From: Mycobacterium sp.
GTDB taxonomy: Bacteria; Actinomycetota; Actinomycetes; Mycobacteriales; Mycobacteriaceae
Direction: 5' to 3'
NCBI RefSeq assembly: GCF_019247635.1
Contig: NZ_JAFBAR010000034.1
Location: forward strand, 1-52,503
Length of the DNA: 52,503 nucleotides
In this document: positions 8,480 to 17,717 of the stretch, in pieces
Layout: every line of letters starts with the position of its first letter
How positions within the stretch are numbered: the first letter of the stretch is position 1
The notes under the pieces: generated by a model
What the model was told of the DNA's origin: nothing
Database searches by the model: none
What the model saw: only the letters and a program-made list of their open reading frames with translations
Program-made: the position numbers and the translations under genes

Positions 8480-8935
8480 GTGACTCCCATATTGACGGCG
8501 TGCAGCGCGTTCCTGCTCGCGGTGCTGTGGATGGACCTGATTTTCGACGTGCAGGTGCTAAGGCACCGAGATGAACTACCCGAACCGGTGCTGGCCTCCA
8601 TTGCCGGCTACTACCATCGTGCGACGACCACCTCCCGGCCGATGGGCCGTCTGATCGCTCTCGTGATGGTTATCCTTCTGGGCGCGTTGGGCTTTCAGTC
8701 CACCAAGCACAACGATCCCGGCTGGCTGTTGCTAACGTCGGCAATCCTCGCCGGCGTCCCGGTGGTGCTGGCAATGGTCCATACGGTCCCGGCGGCGGTG
8801 CGCCTCGGGAAACGCACCGACAGCCCACCAGAACAGTCCCGCTTGACCCGGTCGATCTTTCGCGACCACCTCGTTTGCGCCGCCGGCATGCTCGCGTTCC
8901 TCATACTGTGGGTCGTGCACGGCGCCACTGTGTGA
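8480..8935 (+). CDS. Integral membrane protein of unknown function
   Basis: The 151-residue product has four hydrophobic segments, roughly residues 2-22, 52-72, 77-98 and 128-148. It has a conserved-looking N-terminal segment ending FDVQVLRHRDELPEPVL and cytosolic basic loops. I do not recognise a named family. The GTG at 8480 was chosen because GGAGG lies nine bases upstream; a GTG at 8471 would place that site on the start. It is preceded by a perfect KstR-type palindrome, so it may be expressed during sterol growth, for example in uptake or membrane stress, but that is inference. Confidence 0.8.
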   Translation: MTPILTACSAFLLAVLWMDLIFDVQVLRHRDELPEPVLASIAGYYHRATTTSRPMGRLIALVMVILLGALGFQSTKHNDPGWLLLTSAILAGVPVVLAMVHTVPAAVRLGKRTDSPPEQSRLTRSIFRDHLVCAAGMLAFLILWVVHGATV

Positions 8936-8995
8936 CGGCTCGTAGTTGTCACTCGCCGGACCTCGCTGGCCATGCAAACGGCGCCCGTACTAAAC

Positions 8996-9009
8996 TAGAA
9001 CACGTTTCA
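8996..9009. promoter_or_regulatory. KstR-type operator upstream of the nitronate-monooxygenase-like gene
   Basis: TAGAACACGTTTCA matches TnnAACnnGTTnnA at all eight fixed positions. It is 25 bp upstream of the start at 9035, a position where a bound repressor would block transcription. The immediate left flank is ACTAAAC, giving an AT-rich promoter-like stretch. Confidence 0.72.
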
Positions 9010-9034
9010 ATTCTGCGAGCGCCCAGGAGCAGGC

Positions 9035-10165
9035 ATGCACACCGCCATTTGCGACGAGCTTGGCATCGAGTTTCCAATTTTTGCCTTCACCCATTGCCGG
9101 GATGTCGTCGTCGCCGTCAGCAAGGCCGGCGGCTTCGGCGTGCTCGGAGCCGTCGGCTTCACCCCCGAACAGCTCGAGATCGAACTGAACTGGATCGACG
9201 AGAACATCGGCGACCACCCCTATGGCGTCGACATCGTCATTCCGAACAAGTACGAAGGCATGGACTCACACCAGTCGGCCGAGGAGCTCGCCAACACGCT
9301 GCGCGCGATGGTGCCCCAGGACCATCTGGATTTCGCGAAAAAGATCCTCGCCGATCACGGTGTCCCCATCGACGACAGCGACCAGGACAGTCTGCAACTC
9401 CTCGGCTGGACCGAGGCGACCGCCACCCCGCAGGTCGAGGTGGCGCTCAAGCATCCCAAGATGACGATGATCGCCAACGCGCTCGGCACTCCCCCGGCCG
9501 AGATGATCCAGCACATCCACGACGAGGGCCGCAAGGTCGCCGCCCTGTGCGGCTCGCCATCGCAGGCGCGTAAGCACGCCGACGCCGGCGTCGACGTCAT
9601 CATCGCCCAGGGTGGCGAGGCCGGCGGACACTGCGGCGAGGTGGGCTCAATTGTGTTGTGGCCCCAGGTCGTCAAGGAAGTGGCCCCGGTACCCGTCCTC
9701 GCGGCCGGTGGGATCGGCAGCGGCCAGCAGATCGCGGCCGCCCTGGCGCTGGGTGCTCAAGGGGCATGGACCGGCTCGCAGTGGCTGATGGTCGAGGAGT
9801 CCTCGAACACCCCGGTTCAGCAGGCCGCCTACGTCAAGGCGGGCAGCCGCGACACCGTCCGGAGCCGTTCGTTCACCGGTAAGCCGGCCCGGATGCTGCG
9901 CAACGACTGGACGGAAGCCTGGGAGCGTCCCGACAACCCGAAGCCCCTCGGAATGCCGTTGCAGTACATGGTTTCCGGCATGGCGGTGCGGGCCACGAAC
10001 AGATACCCGAACGAGAGCGTCGACGTGGCGTTCAACCCGGTCGGTCAGGTGGTCGGCCAGTTCAGCAAGGTGGAGAAGACGGCGACGGTCATCGAACGGT
10101 GGGTGCAGGAGTACCTCGAGGCGACGACGCGGTTGGACGAGCTGAACGCCGCCGCCAGCGTCTAG
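9035..10165 (+). CDS. Nitronate monooxygenase-like FMN flavoprotein (Rv1894c homologue)
   Basis: The 376-residue product is a TIM-barrel FMN protein of the 2-nitropropane dioxygenase/nitronate monooxygenase family. The N-terminus is ICDELGIEFPIFAF, and the FMN and catalytic loop is AQGGEAGGHCGEVGS with the conserved His. Phosphate-binding loops AAGGIGSGQQIAAAL and GAWTGSQWL follow. True nitronate oxidation is not established for this mycobacterial branch. Because a KstR-type site sits in its promoter, a role in steroid or fatty-acid metabolism is as likely. The stop codon abuts the convergent Rv1893-type gene with no gap. Confidence 0.85.
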   Translation: MHTAICDELGIEFPIFAFTHCRDVVVAVSKAGGFGVLGAVGFTPEQLEIELNWIDENIGDHPYGVDIVIPNKYEGMDSHQSAEELANTLRAMVPQDHLDFAKKILADHGVPIDDSDQDSLQLLGWTEATATPQVEVALKHPKMTMIANALGTPPAEMIQHIHDEGRKVAALCGSPSQARKHADAGVDVIIAQGGEAGGHCGEVGSIVLWPQVVKEVAPVPVLAAGGIGSGQQIAAALALGAQGAWTGSQWLMVEESSNTPVQQAAYVKAGSRDTVRSRSFTGKPARMLRNDWTEAWERPDNPKPLGMPLQYMVSGMAVRATNRYPNESVDVAFNPVGQVVGQFSKVEKTATVIERWVQEYLEATTRLDELNAAASV

Positions 10166-10387
10166 TTACGCCAGTTCTTCGTCGTCGCGGCCGGTGAACA
10201 CTTCCTTGACGCGGTCGACGGCGTCGGTGGCGATGTCAACAGAACTCTGAACGATGCCGCTGGCGCCGCCCGCGATATCGCCGCGGATGATTGCGGTGAC
10301 GTTTTCGACGATGTCCGAGGACTTTTCGACGGTATTAATAGCGATGTCCTTGACCGCGTCCACGGCATCTTTCGGATTGAAGCCCAT
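10166..10387 (-). CDS. Small conserved mycobacterial protein (Rv1893 homologue)
   Basis: This 73-residue protein (start GFNPKDAVDAVKDI) is predicted to be largely amphipathic helix with Val/Ile/Ala heptad-like spacing and an acidic end (GRDDEELA). It has no signal or membrane segment. It sits at the place and orientation of Rv1893 relative to Rv1894c. The overlapping frame starting at 10368 is a shadow. GGAGACTCC just upstream of the ATG provides a ribosome-binding site. Function unknown. Confidence 0.75.
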   Translation of the reverse strand: MGFNPKDAVDAVKDIAINTVEKSSDIVENVTAIIRGDIAGGASGIVQSSVDIATDAVDRVKEVFTGRDDEELA

Positions 10388-10445
10388 CGGAGTCTCCTCA
10401 GTGTTGATAACGGTGTAGCGGGACCTTTGGTATGACCTTAAGAGA

Positions 10446-10727
10446 TCAGTAGTCGATTAGGGTGCGCCAGTACTGCTCGGGTATCTGCGCACCGGACCGC
10501 ATTACCCGCGCTAAGCCGACGGCCATCGCGATTCCGAGCAGGCCCAGCCACAAGCCTGTCAGCGCGATGACCGTCCACAGGACGGCGGTGACGGTCGGCC
10601 ACGGTGACAGGACGGCGAGCACCGGCGCGAAGAAGAATCCGGTCCCGATGTACCACGCCGAACCGGCACGATCGGACGCCAGCACCAACCGCAACCACCG
10701 CGGGATCGGTTCTGACGGCGTGGTCAT
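10446..10727 (-). CDS. Small membrane protein with two transmembrane segments (Rv1892 homologue)
   Basis: The 93-residue product starts MTTPSEPIPRWLRLVLASDR. It has two hydrophobic helices at about residues 24-44 and 49-71, separated by a short SPWP turn, then a cytosolic tail RSGAQIPEQYWRTLIDY. The ATG at 10727 was chosen because the longer frame upstream runs through the Rv1891-type gene in a non-native frame. It is 20 bp downstream of that gene on the same strand and probably cotranscribed. Function unknown. Confidence 0.72.
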   Translation of the reverse strand: MTTPSEPIPRWLRLVLASDRAGSAWYIGTGFFFAPVLAVLSPWPTVTAVLWTVIALTGLWLGLLGIAMAVGLARVMRSGAQIPEQYWRTLIDY

Positions 10728-10747
10728 AAGCTCGTCCGCTCGCCCGC

Positions 10748-11155
10748 TCAGCCTTCGGGCGGGAAGAACCCTGCCCCGGTGAACCAGCCCGGTTGCCATC
10801 CCTGCGCGCCCAGGCACAGCATCGGCAACCCGTCGGGCGTCTGCGCCGCCGACTGCGCGTTCGGGCACGCCGCGCCGTTCTGCTGCACGCCGTAGAGCGG
10901 GTACGAGATCACCCAGTAGCCGGTGGTGGCAGCCGGGAACTGGTTGGGGGGCGGGAAGTGGCAGGCTTCGGCCTGGCCGCTGGGACCGCGTCCGAAGATG
11001 AACCGCTCGTAGTTGTCGCACGGCGCACCCAGCAAGGCGTAGTAGTTCATCCCGGGCACGTCGCCCTCCCAGTGCCCCGGGTCGGCGCTGGCGACCGGCG
11101 CGACGCCGGCCGCGAGACCAGTGATCGCGCTGGCGGTGAGTAGCTCACGAATCAT
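10748..11155 (-). CDS. Secreted conserved protein (Rv1891 homologue)
   Basis: The 135-residue product has a short signal peptide, MIRELLTASAITGLAAGVAP, followed by a VASA-DPG cleavage site near residue 24. The mature part is rich in Gly, Pro and aromatic residues and has several Cys (APCDNYE, EACHFPP, AACPNAQ, MLCLGA), consistent with disulfides outside the membrane. Length equals that of Rv1891 (135 residues). It heads a two-gene unit with the Rv1892-type protein. Function unknown. Confidence 0.8.
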   Translation of the reverse strand: MIRELLTASAITGLAAGVAPVASADPGHWEGDVPGMNYYALLGAPCDNYERFIFGRGPSGQAEACHFPPPNQFPAATTGYWVISYPLYGVQQNGAACPNAQSAAQTPDGLPMLCLGAQGWQPGWFTGAGFFPPEG

Positions 11156-11485
11156 GTTTCGCCCTCTGTATAGGTGTCACCCGGTCCCACCCGGTGACCT
11201 GCACCAAAGCATAACGATTGTGTTGTGGGCCACAAGGTTGATTGCCGCGCGCACCCCCCGGGTTGACGCTTGCACGACTCCGTCCAGGCTGAAAGTCCCG
11301 CACAACGATGCGCATTAGTGGTTCTTCCCAGTCGTCCGGTGGGGTTTCTATGCGGACCGGCCGCGCGTCCAAAACTCATCGCACTAGAACATGTTGCAAA
11401 TGCTTCCCAACCGTGGTGTAGCAATGGTTTATTGGCACGAGACGACCACTAGAACAAACAGATCTGGTGTAGCGAGGAGTGCGTC
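11156..11485. other. Intergenic region between Rv1891-type gene and CYP125-type operon
   Basis: This 330-bp stretch has no convincing gene. It is a divergent promoter region and holds a KstR-type site at 11385-11398. Near its right end, ACTAGAAC recurs at about 11449 as a half-site 19 bases before GAGGAGTG, the ribosome-binding site of the P450. Confidence 0.6.
11385..11398. promoter_or_regulatory. KstR-type operator upstream of the CYP125-type operon
   Basis: TAGAACATGTTGCA fits TnnAACnnGTTnnA at every fixed base. It lies 87 bp before the P450 start. A second half-site (ACTAGAAC, about 11449-11456) lies between it and the gene. KstR control is the expected regulation for CYP125 genes. Confidence 0.75.
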
Positions 11486-12769
11486 ATGACAACCGCCGAA
11501 CCAAAGGCCAAGCCAACCCCCAACCTGCCGCCCGGGTTCGATTTCACCGACCCTGACATCCACGCCGAGCGCCTCCCGGTCGAAGAGTTGGCCGAATTGC
11601 GGCGGACCGCGCCGATCTGGTGGAACGAGCAACCCCCCGGTACGGGCGGGTTCGACGACGGCGGCTTCTGGGTGGTGTCCAAGCACAAGGATGTCAAGGA
11701 GATATCGCTGCGCAGCGATATCTTCTCCAGCCTGCAGAAGACGGCCCTGCCTCGTTACAAAGAGGGCACGGTGCGCGACCAGATCGACACGGGCAAGTTC
11801 GTGTTGCTCAACATGGACGCGCCGCAGCACACTCACCTGCGCAAGATCATCTCCCGCGGCTTTACGCCCCGGGCCGTCGAGCGCTTGCGCGACGATCTCA
11901 ACGATCGCGCCCGGCGCATCGTCGAGTCCGCGGCCGCCGAGGGTTCGGGTGACTTCGTTGAGCAGGTGTCCTGCGAACTGCCGCTGCAGGCGATCGCGGG
12001 GCTGCTTGGTGTTCCCCAGGACGACCGGATGAAACTGTTCCACTGGTCCAATCAGATGGTGGGCGACCAGGATCCCGAGTTCGCTCGCAACGACGCCATG
12101 GGTGCCTCGGTCGAGCTGATCACCTATGCGATGCAGATGGCCGCCGACAGGGCGCAGAACCCCGGGCCGGACATCGTGACCAAGCTGATCGAGGCGGATG
12201 TCGACGGCCACAAGCTGTCCGACGACGAGTTGGGGTTCTTCGTCATCCTGCTGGCCGTCGCCGGCAACGAGACCACCCGCAACTCCATCACCCAGGGCAT
12301 GATGGCCTTCACCGATTTCCCCGACCAGTGGGCGCTGTACAAGCGGGAGCGTCCAGCCACCACCGCCGATGAGATCGTCCGCTGGGCAACGCCGGTCACG
12401 TCGTTCCAGCGCACGGCGCTGGAGGACTACGAGTTGTCCGGCGTACAGATCAAGAAGGGCCAGCGGGTCGTCATGGTTTATCGCTCGGCCAATTTCGACG
12501 AGGATGTGTTCGACGATCCATTCACCTTCAACATTCTGCGTAATCCCAACCCGCACGTGGGATTTGGCGGCACGGGCGCGCACTACTGCATCGGGGCCAA
12601 CCTGGCGCGGATGACAATTGACCTGATGTTCAACGCGATCGCCGACGCCATGCCCGACCTGGAACCGGTCGGCAAGCCCGAACGGTTGCGGTCGGGGTGG
12701 CTCAACGGCATCAAGCACTGGCAGGTCAATTACCACGGCGACGGGGCCAAATGCCCTGTCGCACACTGA
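11486..12769 (+). CDS. CYP125-family cytochrome P450 (steroid 26/27-hydroxylase paralogue)
   Basis: The 427-residue protein is very close to CYP125A1. Shared blocks include NLPPGFDFTDP near the N-terminus, HLRKIISRGFTPRAV, VEQVSCELPLQAIAGLLGVPQ, the I-helix AVAGNETTRNSITQGMMAF, the K-helix region DEIVRWATPVTSFQRTAL, and the haem loop FGGTGAHYCIGANLAR with Cys near 368. It ends CPVAH, as CYP125 does. CYP125 enzymes oxidise the terminal methyl of the cholesterol side chain to start beta-oxidation. The genomic place is not that of Rv3545c, so it is probably a second copy. It is followed at 15 bp by a zinc dehydrogenase and preceded by a KstR-type site. Confidence 0.88.
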   Translation: MTTAEPKAKPTPNLPPGFDFTDPDIHAERLPVEELAELRRTAPIWWNEQPPGTGGFDDGGFWVVSKHKDVKEISLRSDIFSSLQKTALPRYKEGTVRDQIDTGKFVLLNMDAPQHTHLRKIISRGFTPRAVERLRDDLNDRARRIVESAAAEGSGDFVEQVSCELPLQAIAGLLGVPQDDRMKLFHWSNQMVGDQDPEFARNDAMGASVELITYAMQMAADRAQNPGPDIVTKLIEADVDGHKLSDDELGFFVILLAVAGNETTRNSITQGMMAFTDFPDQWALYKRERPATTADEIVRWATPVTSFQRTALEDYELSGVQIKKGQRVVMVYRSANFDEDVFDDPFTFNILRNPNPHVGFGGTGAHYCIGANLARMTIDLMFNAIADAMPDLEPVGKPERLRSGWLNGIKHWQVNYHGDGAKCPVAH

Positions 12770-12784
12770 GAACGGCAAGGTGGC

Positions 12785-13798
12785 ATGGCCACTCATCGAG
12801 CTGTCCAGGTGCGGTCCGCGGGCGCGGCGTTGGAGCTGGCAGACGTCGAAACGCGTTCCCCGGATCGCGCAGAGGTACGCCTGAAGGTCAATGCGTGCGG
12901 TGTCTGCGGGACCGACGTCCACTTTGTCAATGGCGGCTTTCCCGGCATGTCCTGGCCGTTGACCCCCGGACATGAAATCGCCGGGACCATAGCGGAACTC
13001 GGCGCCGGTGTCGAGGAATTCGCGGTTGGCGATCGCGTCGCCGTCGGCTGGTTCGGCGGGAACTGCAACCACTGCGACCCGTGTCGTAAGGGCATCTTCA
13101 TTCACTGCGCGAACGGCAAGGTCCCAAGCTGGCAATATCCCGGCGGGTATGCGGAATCGGTGACGGTGCCCGCCAACGCGCTGGCCCGGATTCCGGCCGA
13201 ACTCTCCGATGCCGAAGCCGCCCCGATGGGCTGCGCCGGCGTTACTACCTACAACGCGCTGCGCCACACCAAAGCCGTGCCCGGCGACCGCATCGCGATC
13301 CTCGGCGTCGGCGGGCTCGGTCATCTGGGGATCCAGTTCTCTCGGGCCATGGGATTCGAGACCATCGCGCTCAATCGTGGCACCGCCAAAGCCGAGGACG
13401 CCCAAAAACTCGGCGCCCACCACTACATAGACACCACCGACGGTGACGTCGCGCACGCAATACGTGCCCTGGGTGGGGCGGTGGTGGTGCTGGGCACGGC
13501 GGGGAACTCCAAGGCCATGGCCGACACGATCGGTGGGCTGCTGCCACAAGGCGAACTGGTCACCATCGGCGTCACGCCCGAGCCGCTGCCGATCAGTCCC
13601 GTGCAACTGATAACCCCTGGGCTCAGCGTCGTCGGCCATCCCTCCGGCACCGCGAAGGACATCGAAGAGACCCTGCATTTCGCGGTCCTGTCGGGTGTGC
13701 GGGCCTGGATCGAGGAACTACCGCTGGCGCAGGCGGCCGAGGGCTACGCGACGCTGGAGCAGGGACGAGCGCACTACCGCACAGTCCTCATCATGTGA
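12785..13798 (+). CDS. Zinc-dependent alcohol dehydrogenase, MDR superfamily
   Basis: This 337-residue MDR enzyme has catalytic zinc ligands in GVCGTDVHF and TPGHEIAG. A four-Cys structural zinc site (NCNHCDPCRKGIFIHC) and the coenzyme motif GVGGLGHLG complete the fold. The ATG is 15 bp after the P450 stop, and its TGA overlaps the GTG of the YceI gene, so the three form one operon. A natural job would be oxidation of the terminal alcohol made by the P450 to an aldehyde, but that is inferred from position. Confidence 0.87.
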   Translation: MATHRAVQVRSAGAALELADVETRSPDRAEVRLKVNACGVCGTDVHFVNGGFPGMSWPLTPGHEIAGTIAELGAGVEEFAVGDRVAVGWFGGNCNHCDPCRKGIFIHCANGKVPSWQYPGGYAESVTVPANALARIPAELSDAEAAPMGCAGVTTYNALRHTKAVPGDRIAILGVGGLGHLGIQFSRAMGFETIALNRGTAKAEDAQKLGAHHYIDTTDGDVAHAIRALGGAVVVLGTAGNSKAMADTIGGLLPQGELVTIGVTPEPLPISPVQLITPGLSVVGHPSGTAKDIEETLHFAVLSGVRAWIEELPLAQAAEGYATLEQGRAHYRTVLIM

Positions 13799-14364
13799 AC
13801 GATCCGAAAACCGACACGGTGTGGGCGCTGGACCAATCCGACGGTGAGTTGATCCTGCGGACCGGCGTCGCGGGCCGCGCCGCGCGCATGGGTCACCGTC
13901 TCACCATCGAGATGACCCGGTGGCAGGCCACGGTGAATTGGGCTGGTGGTCAACCTGTTTCGGCGGAGCTAGCGGTCGAGGTGGATTCGCTGGCCGTCGT
14001 GCATGGCGAGGGTGGCGTCAAGGGGCTGTCCGCCGCCGAGCGGGCCCTGGTGCGCTCCAATGCGCTCAAGTCGCTGTCCGCCAACCGATTTCCCGAGATC
14101 CGGTTCAGCGCCGACACGATCGCGAACACCGTCGGCGGATACCGCCTCATCGGGACGCTGCAGATCGGTCGAAAGTCGCGAGAGCACGTAATCGACTTGC
14201 GCACTGAGGGTCTCGATGAGTCCTGGCGGATGTCCGCCGAATCCCGGGTTCGGCAATCCGATTACGGCATCAGACCGTATTCACTGCTGATGGGCTCGAT
14301 GCGGGTCGCCGACGAAGTGACGGTGAGCTTCACCGCCGTCCTCAGGCCCAGCGAGATGGCCTAG
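13795..14364 (+). CDS. YceI-family lipid-binding-like protein
   Basis: The 189-residue product has YceI features: an opening WALDQSDGELILRTGVAGRA strand pair, NRFPEIRFSADTI, and the return strands SDYGIRPYSLLMGSMRVADEV. YceI proteins are beta-barrel lipocalin-like folds that bind long isoprenoid or lipid chains. This one lacks a signal peptide, so it would act in the cytosol, perhaps holding a hydrophobic intermediate. The GTG start overlaps the upstream stop by four bases. It converges on the DUF7159 gene with a four-base overlap. Confidence 0.8.
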   Translation: MNDPKTDTVWALDQSDGELILRTGVAGRAARMGHRLTIEMTRWQATVNWAGGQPVSAELAVEVDSLAVVHGEGGVKGLSAAERALVRSNALKSLSANRFPEIRFSADTIANTVGGYRLIGTLQIGRKSREHVIDLRTEGLDESWRMSAESRVRQSDYGIRPYSLLMGSMRVADEVTVSFTAVLRPSEMA

Positions 14365-15458
14365 GGCTGCGCGGGTGCCGGCGACGTGGGGACGCCGGCC
14401 CCGCCCGGTATGTGCTCGAGCACGCGGGTCAGGAACGGTTGCCGGCCCGGATCCGGTTGCGGCCCCTGTTGCTCGTCTTCGCCGGGGGCGACGCCTTCCG
14501 GCGATTGTTCACCCGGCGCGGCCCGAGCCGGCTCCGGCGCACTCGGCGCGGCCCCCTGCGCCACCGGGGGGGTCGACGTGTGCGCATGCTTTGCCGTTTC
14601 GGAATCTTTGTTCGGGGCCAACTGGATACCCACGGCGAGCGAGAACGAGGCGACGAAAGTCACCGCGCCGGCGGCTAGAGCGGTCACTGCCCCGGCGTAC
14701 GACAACCGCCGCGTGCGTGCCGGCTCGACGGCGGGTTCGGGGGTGGTTTCCGCCACCAGCTGCTCGTCGGTGAATTCGGTGCTGCGAGCGGCCGCCAGCG
14801 CCGCGCCCCGAGCGACCGTCACTTGCGCCATGCTCTGCGCGAAAACCGGTACCGGCAGCGCCTTTTCGAGTTGCCATGAGAACGCGTGGATGTCGTTGTC
14901 GGAACCGACGACCACCACTCCGGCGGGGCGCCAGGCGTTGCGGTCGAACATCCCGGTCAGCCAGGACGTCAGCCCGTCGAATCCGCCGCGCACGTGCTTG
15001 ACGGCGGTTTGCGTCTGGCCGTCACGAGTGTCGACCATGACGACGGTTGCCCAGTCATGCTCGAGAATGCAGACCGCGGTCTGTTCGTAACCGATCACGG
15101 GTGCGATGGCTTGTGCCAGCGTTTCGACCGCTTCGAGCAGCCGAACCGGTACCACGTTGTCGAAGCCGGCGTCGGTCAAAGACTCCTGCAGCAGCGCGGC
15201 CTGGGCAGACGCGTCGTCGTTCCAGGTCACTCCGATGACACGTAGTCGATGTTCGGAGGCCGTCGCCACCGCCTGTGCCCGCAATACCTCAGCCGCCACC
15301 TGCTCCGCGGTGCTCACGGCGTGGATTCCGCCGCCGCCACGGAGGGCCAGCTCGCGGTGGTCCAGGATGGTGCCATCTGCGCCGTGGCCCTCGGCGAGGA
15401 CCCACCCCAGCGTGGTCGGCGTCACTGATAGCCCGAGTACCGCGTCCAAAATTCGCAC
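14361..15458 (-). CDS. DUF7159-family membrane-anchored protein (Rv1887-like)
   Basis: The 365-residue protein has an N-terminal domain of about 210 residues that resembles the actin/Hsp70 nucleotide-binding fold seen in mycobacterial DUF7159 proteins (MRILDAVLGLSVTPTTLGWVL, later VVVVGSDNDIHAF). A basic stretch TRRLSYAG and one transmembrane helix near 253-277 follow, then a Pro/Ala/Glu-rich tail of about 85 residues that should be outside the membrane. It occupies the Rv1887 position next to fbpB. The role is unknown. The family often sits beside envelope and PE/PPE genes, so a signalling or transport-linked role is possible. Confidence 0.75.
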   Translation of the reverse strand: MRILDAVLGLSVTPTTLGWVLAEGHGADGTILDHRELALRGGGGIHAVSTAEQVAAEVLRAQAVATASEHRLRVIGVTWNDDASAQAALLQESLTDAGFDNVVPVRLLEAVETLAQAIAPVIGYEQTAVCILEHDWATVVMVDTRDGQTQTAVKHVRGGFDGLTSWLTGMFDRNAWRPAGVVVVGSDNDIHAFSWQLEKALPVPVFAQSMAQVTVARGAALAAARSTEFTDEQLVAETTPEPAVEPARTRRLSYAGAVTALAAGAVTFVASFSLAVGIQLAPNKDSETAKHAHTSTPPVAQGAAPSAPEPARAAPGEQSPEGVAPGEDEQQGPQPDPGRQPFLTRVLEHIPGGAGVPTSPAPAQP

Positions 15459-16998
<1,540 letters not shown>

Positions 16999-17019
16999 CG
17001 GCCCATCCGCCGGAATCTG

Positions 17020-17595
17020 TTGCTACTGCGCTTGACGACAACGTCGTCAAGCGCAGTAGCCGTTTTCGGGCTTCTTCTCACAGTGCTGACGGCACCGCCG
17101 GTGGGCGCCGACATCTCCGGCCCGTTGAACGCGTTGGTCGATGCCGCCGCGCAGCGGCTGCAGGTCGCCGAATCCGTCGCCGCCGCAAAATGGACCTCGC
17201 ACGGGGATATCGAGGATTTAGTCCGCGTCCGGCAGGAACTCACCAAGTTGCGCGCGCAGGCCACCGCAGAGCACATCGACCCGGATTACGTCGCCCGCGT
17301 CTTCGGTGACCAGATCCAGGCCACCGAGGCGATCGAATACAGCAGGTTCTCGGACTGGAAGCTCGACCCGGCCAGCGCGCCAGCGGCGCCACCGGATCTG
17401 TCCGCCTCGCGGTCGGTGATCGATGGCCTCAACCAGACGATGGTCACCCAGATCGCCATGAATTGGGAGCTGCTGCACTCGCCCGCATGTGACACCCAGC
17501 TCGACGACGCCAGGGCCGGCGTGGCGCGGGCGCGGCAACTCGAGGACCTGTATCAACGAGCGCTGCTAGCCGCCACGCAGTCGTACTGTGCCTAA
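17020..17595 (+). CDS. Secreted chorismate mutase, AroQ gamma subclass (Rv1885c homologue)
   Basis: The 191-residue product aligns along its length with the exported M. tuberculosis chorismate mutase (199 residues). It has a signal peptide ending PPVGADIS, then [18 protein letters not shown], the conserved block [20 protein letters not shown] with [10 protein letters not shown], and two Cys (SPACDTQL and SYCA) that form a disulfide in the homologue. It converts chorismate to prephenate outside the cytoplasm, for unknown reasons. The likely start is TTG at 17020, without a good ribosome-binding site. The first 13 codons are one arm and loop of an 18-bp perfect hairpin. A later TTG at 17032 is possible. 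Confidence 0.85.
   Translation: MLLRLTTTSSSAVAVFGLLLTVLTAPPVGADISGPLNALVDAAAQRLQVAESVAAAKWTSHGDIEDLVRVRQELTKLRAQATAEHIDPDYVARVFGDQIQATEAIEYSRFSDWKLDPASAPAAPPDLSASRSVIDGLNQTMVTQIAMNWELLHSPACDTQLDDARAGVARARQLEDLYQRALLAATQSYCA
17022..17060 (+). terminator. Perfect 18-bp inverted repeat with 3-nt loop, terminator or attenuator
   Basis: Bases 17022-17039 and 17043-17060 are exact reverse complements around an AAC loop, and CGTTTTC follows. This looks like an intrinsic terminator 23 bp after the fbpB stop. It also overlaps the 5' coding end of the chorismate mutase, so it may limit read-through or translation of that gene. Confidence 0.7.
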
Positions 17596-17717
17596 GAATT
17601 TCTTGTAGAACGTTTTTCTTCTGCGCCCTGACGTGCTGATTTAAATGCCATAAACTTCTTATCTCGCAAGCCATTCGAATCGGTAACGCTTTGGCCACAC
17701 CGGTCGAAATCCAACAC

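Noticed and set aside
11449..11462. A fourth KstR-type site, ACTAGAACAAACAG
   Set aside because: Only the left half AGAAC fits; the GTT half is absent, so it is noted as a half-site only.
11429..13678. A 749-codon open frame on the minus strand
   Set aside because: It is antisense to the P450 and dehydrogenase genes, has no recognisable domains and is typical of high-GC shadow frames.
13945..13958. AAC-CT-GTT inside the YceI gene as a KstR site
   Set aside because: The outer T and A of the consensus do not match and it is within coding sequence.
17596..17717. Possible MtrA or riboswitch element before rpfC
   Set aside because: There is one GTAAC half-site (about 17681) and an AT-rich leader, but no second clean half-site and no riboswitch-like stems that I can support.
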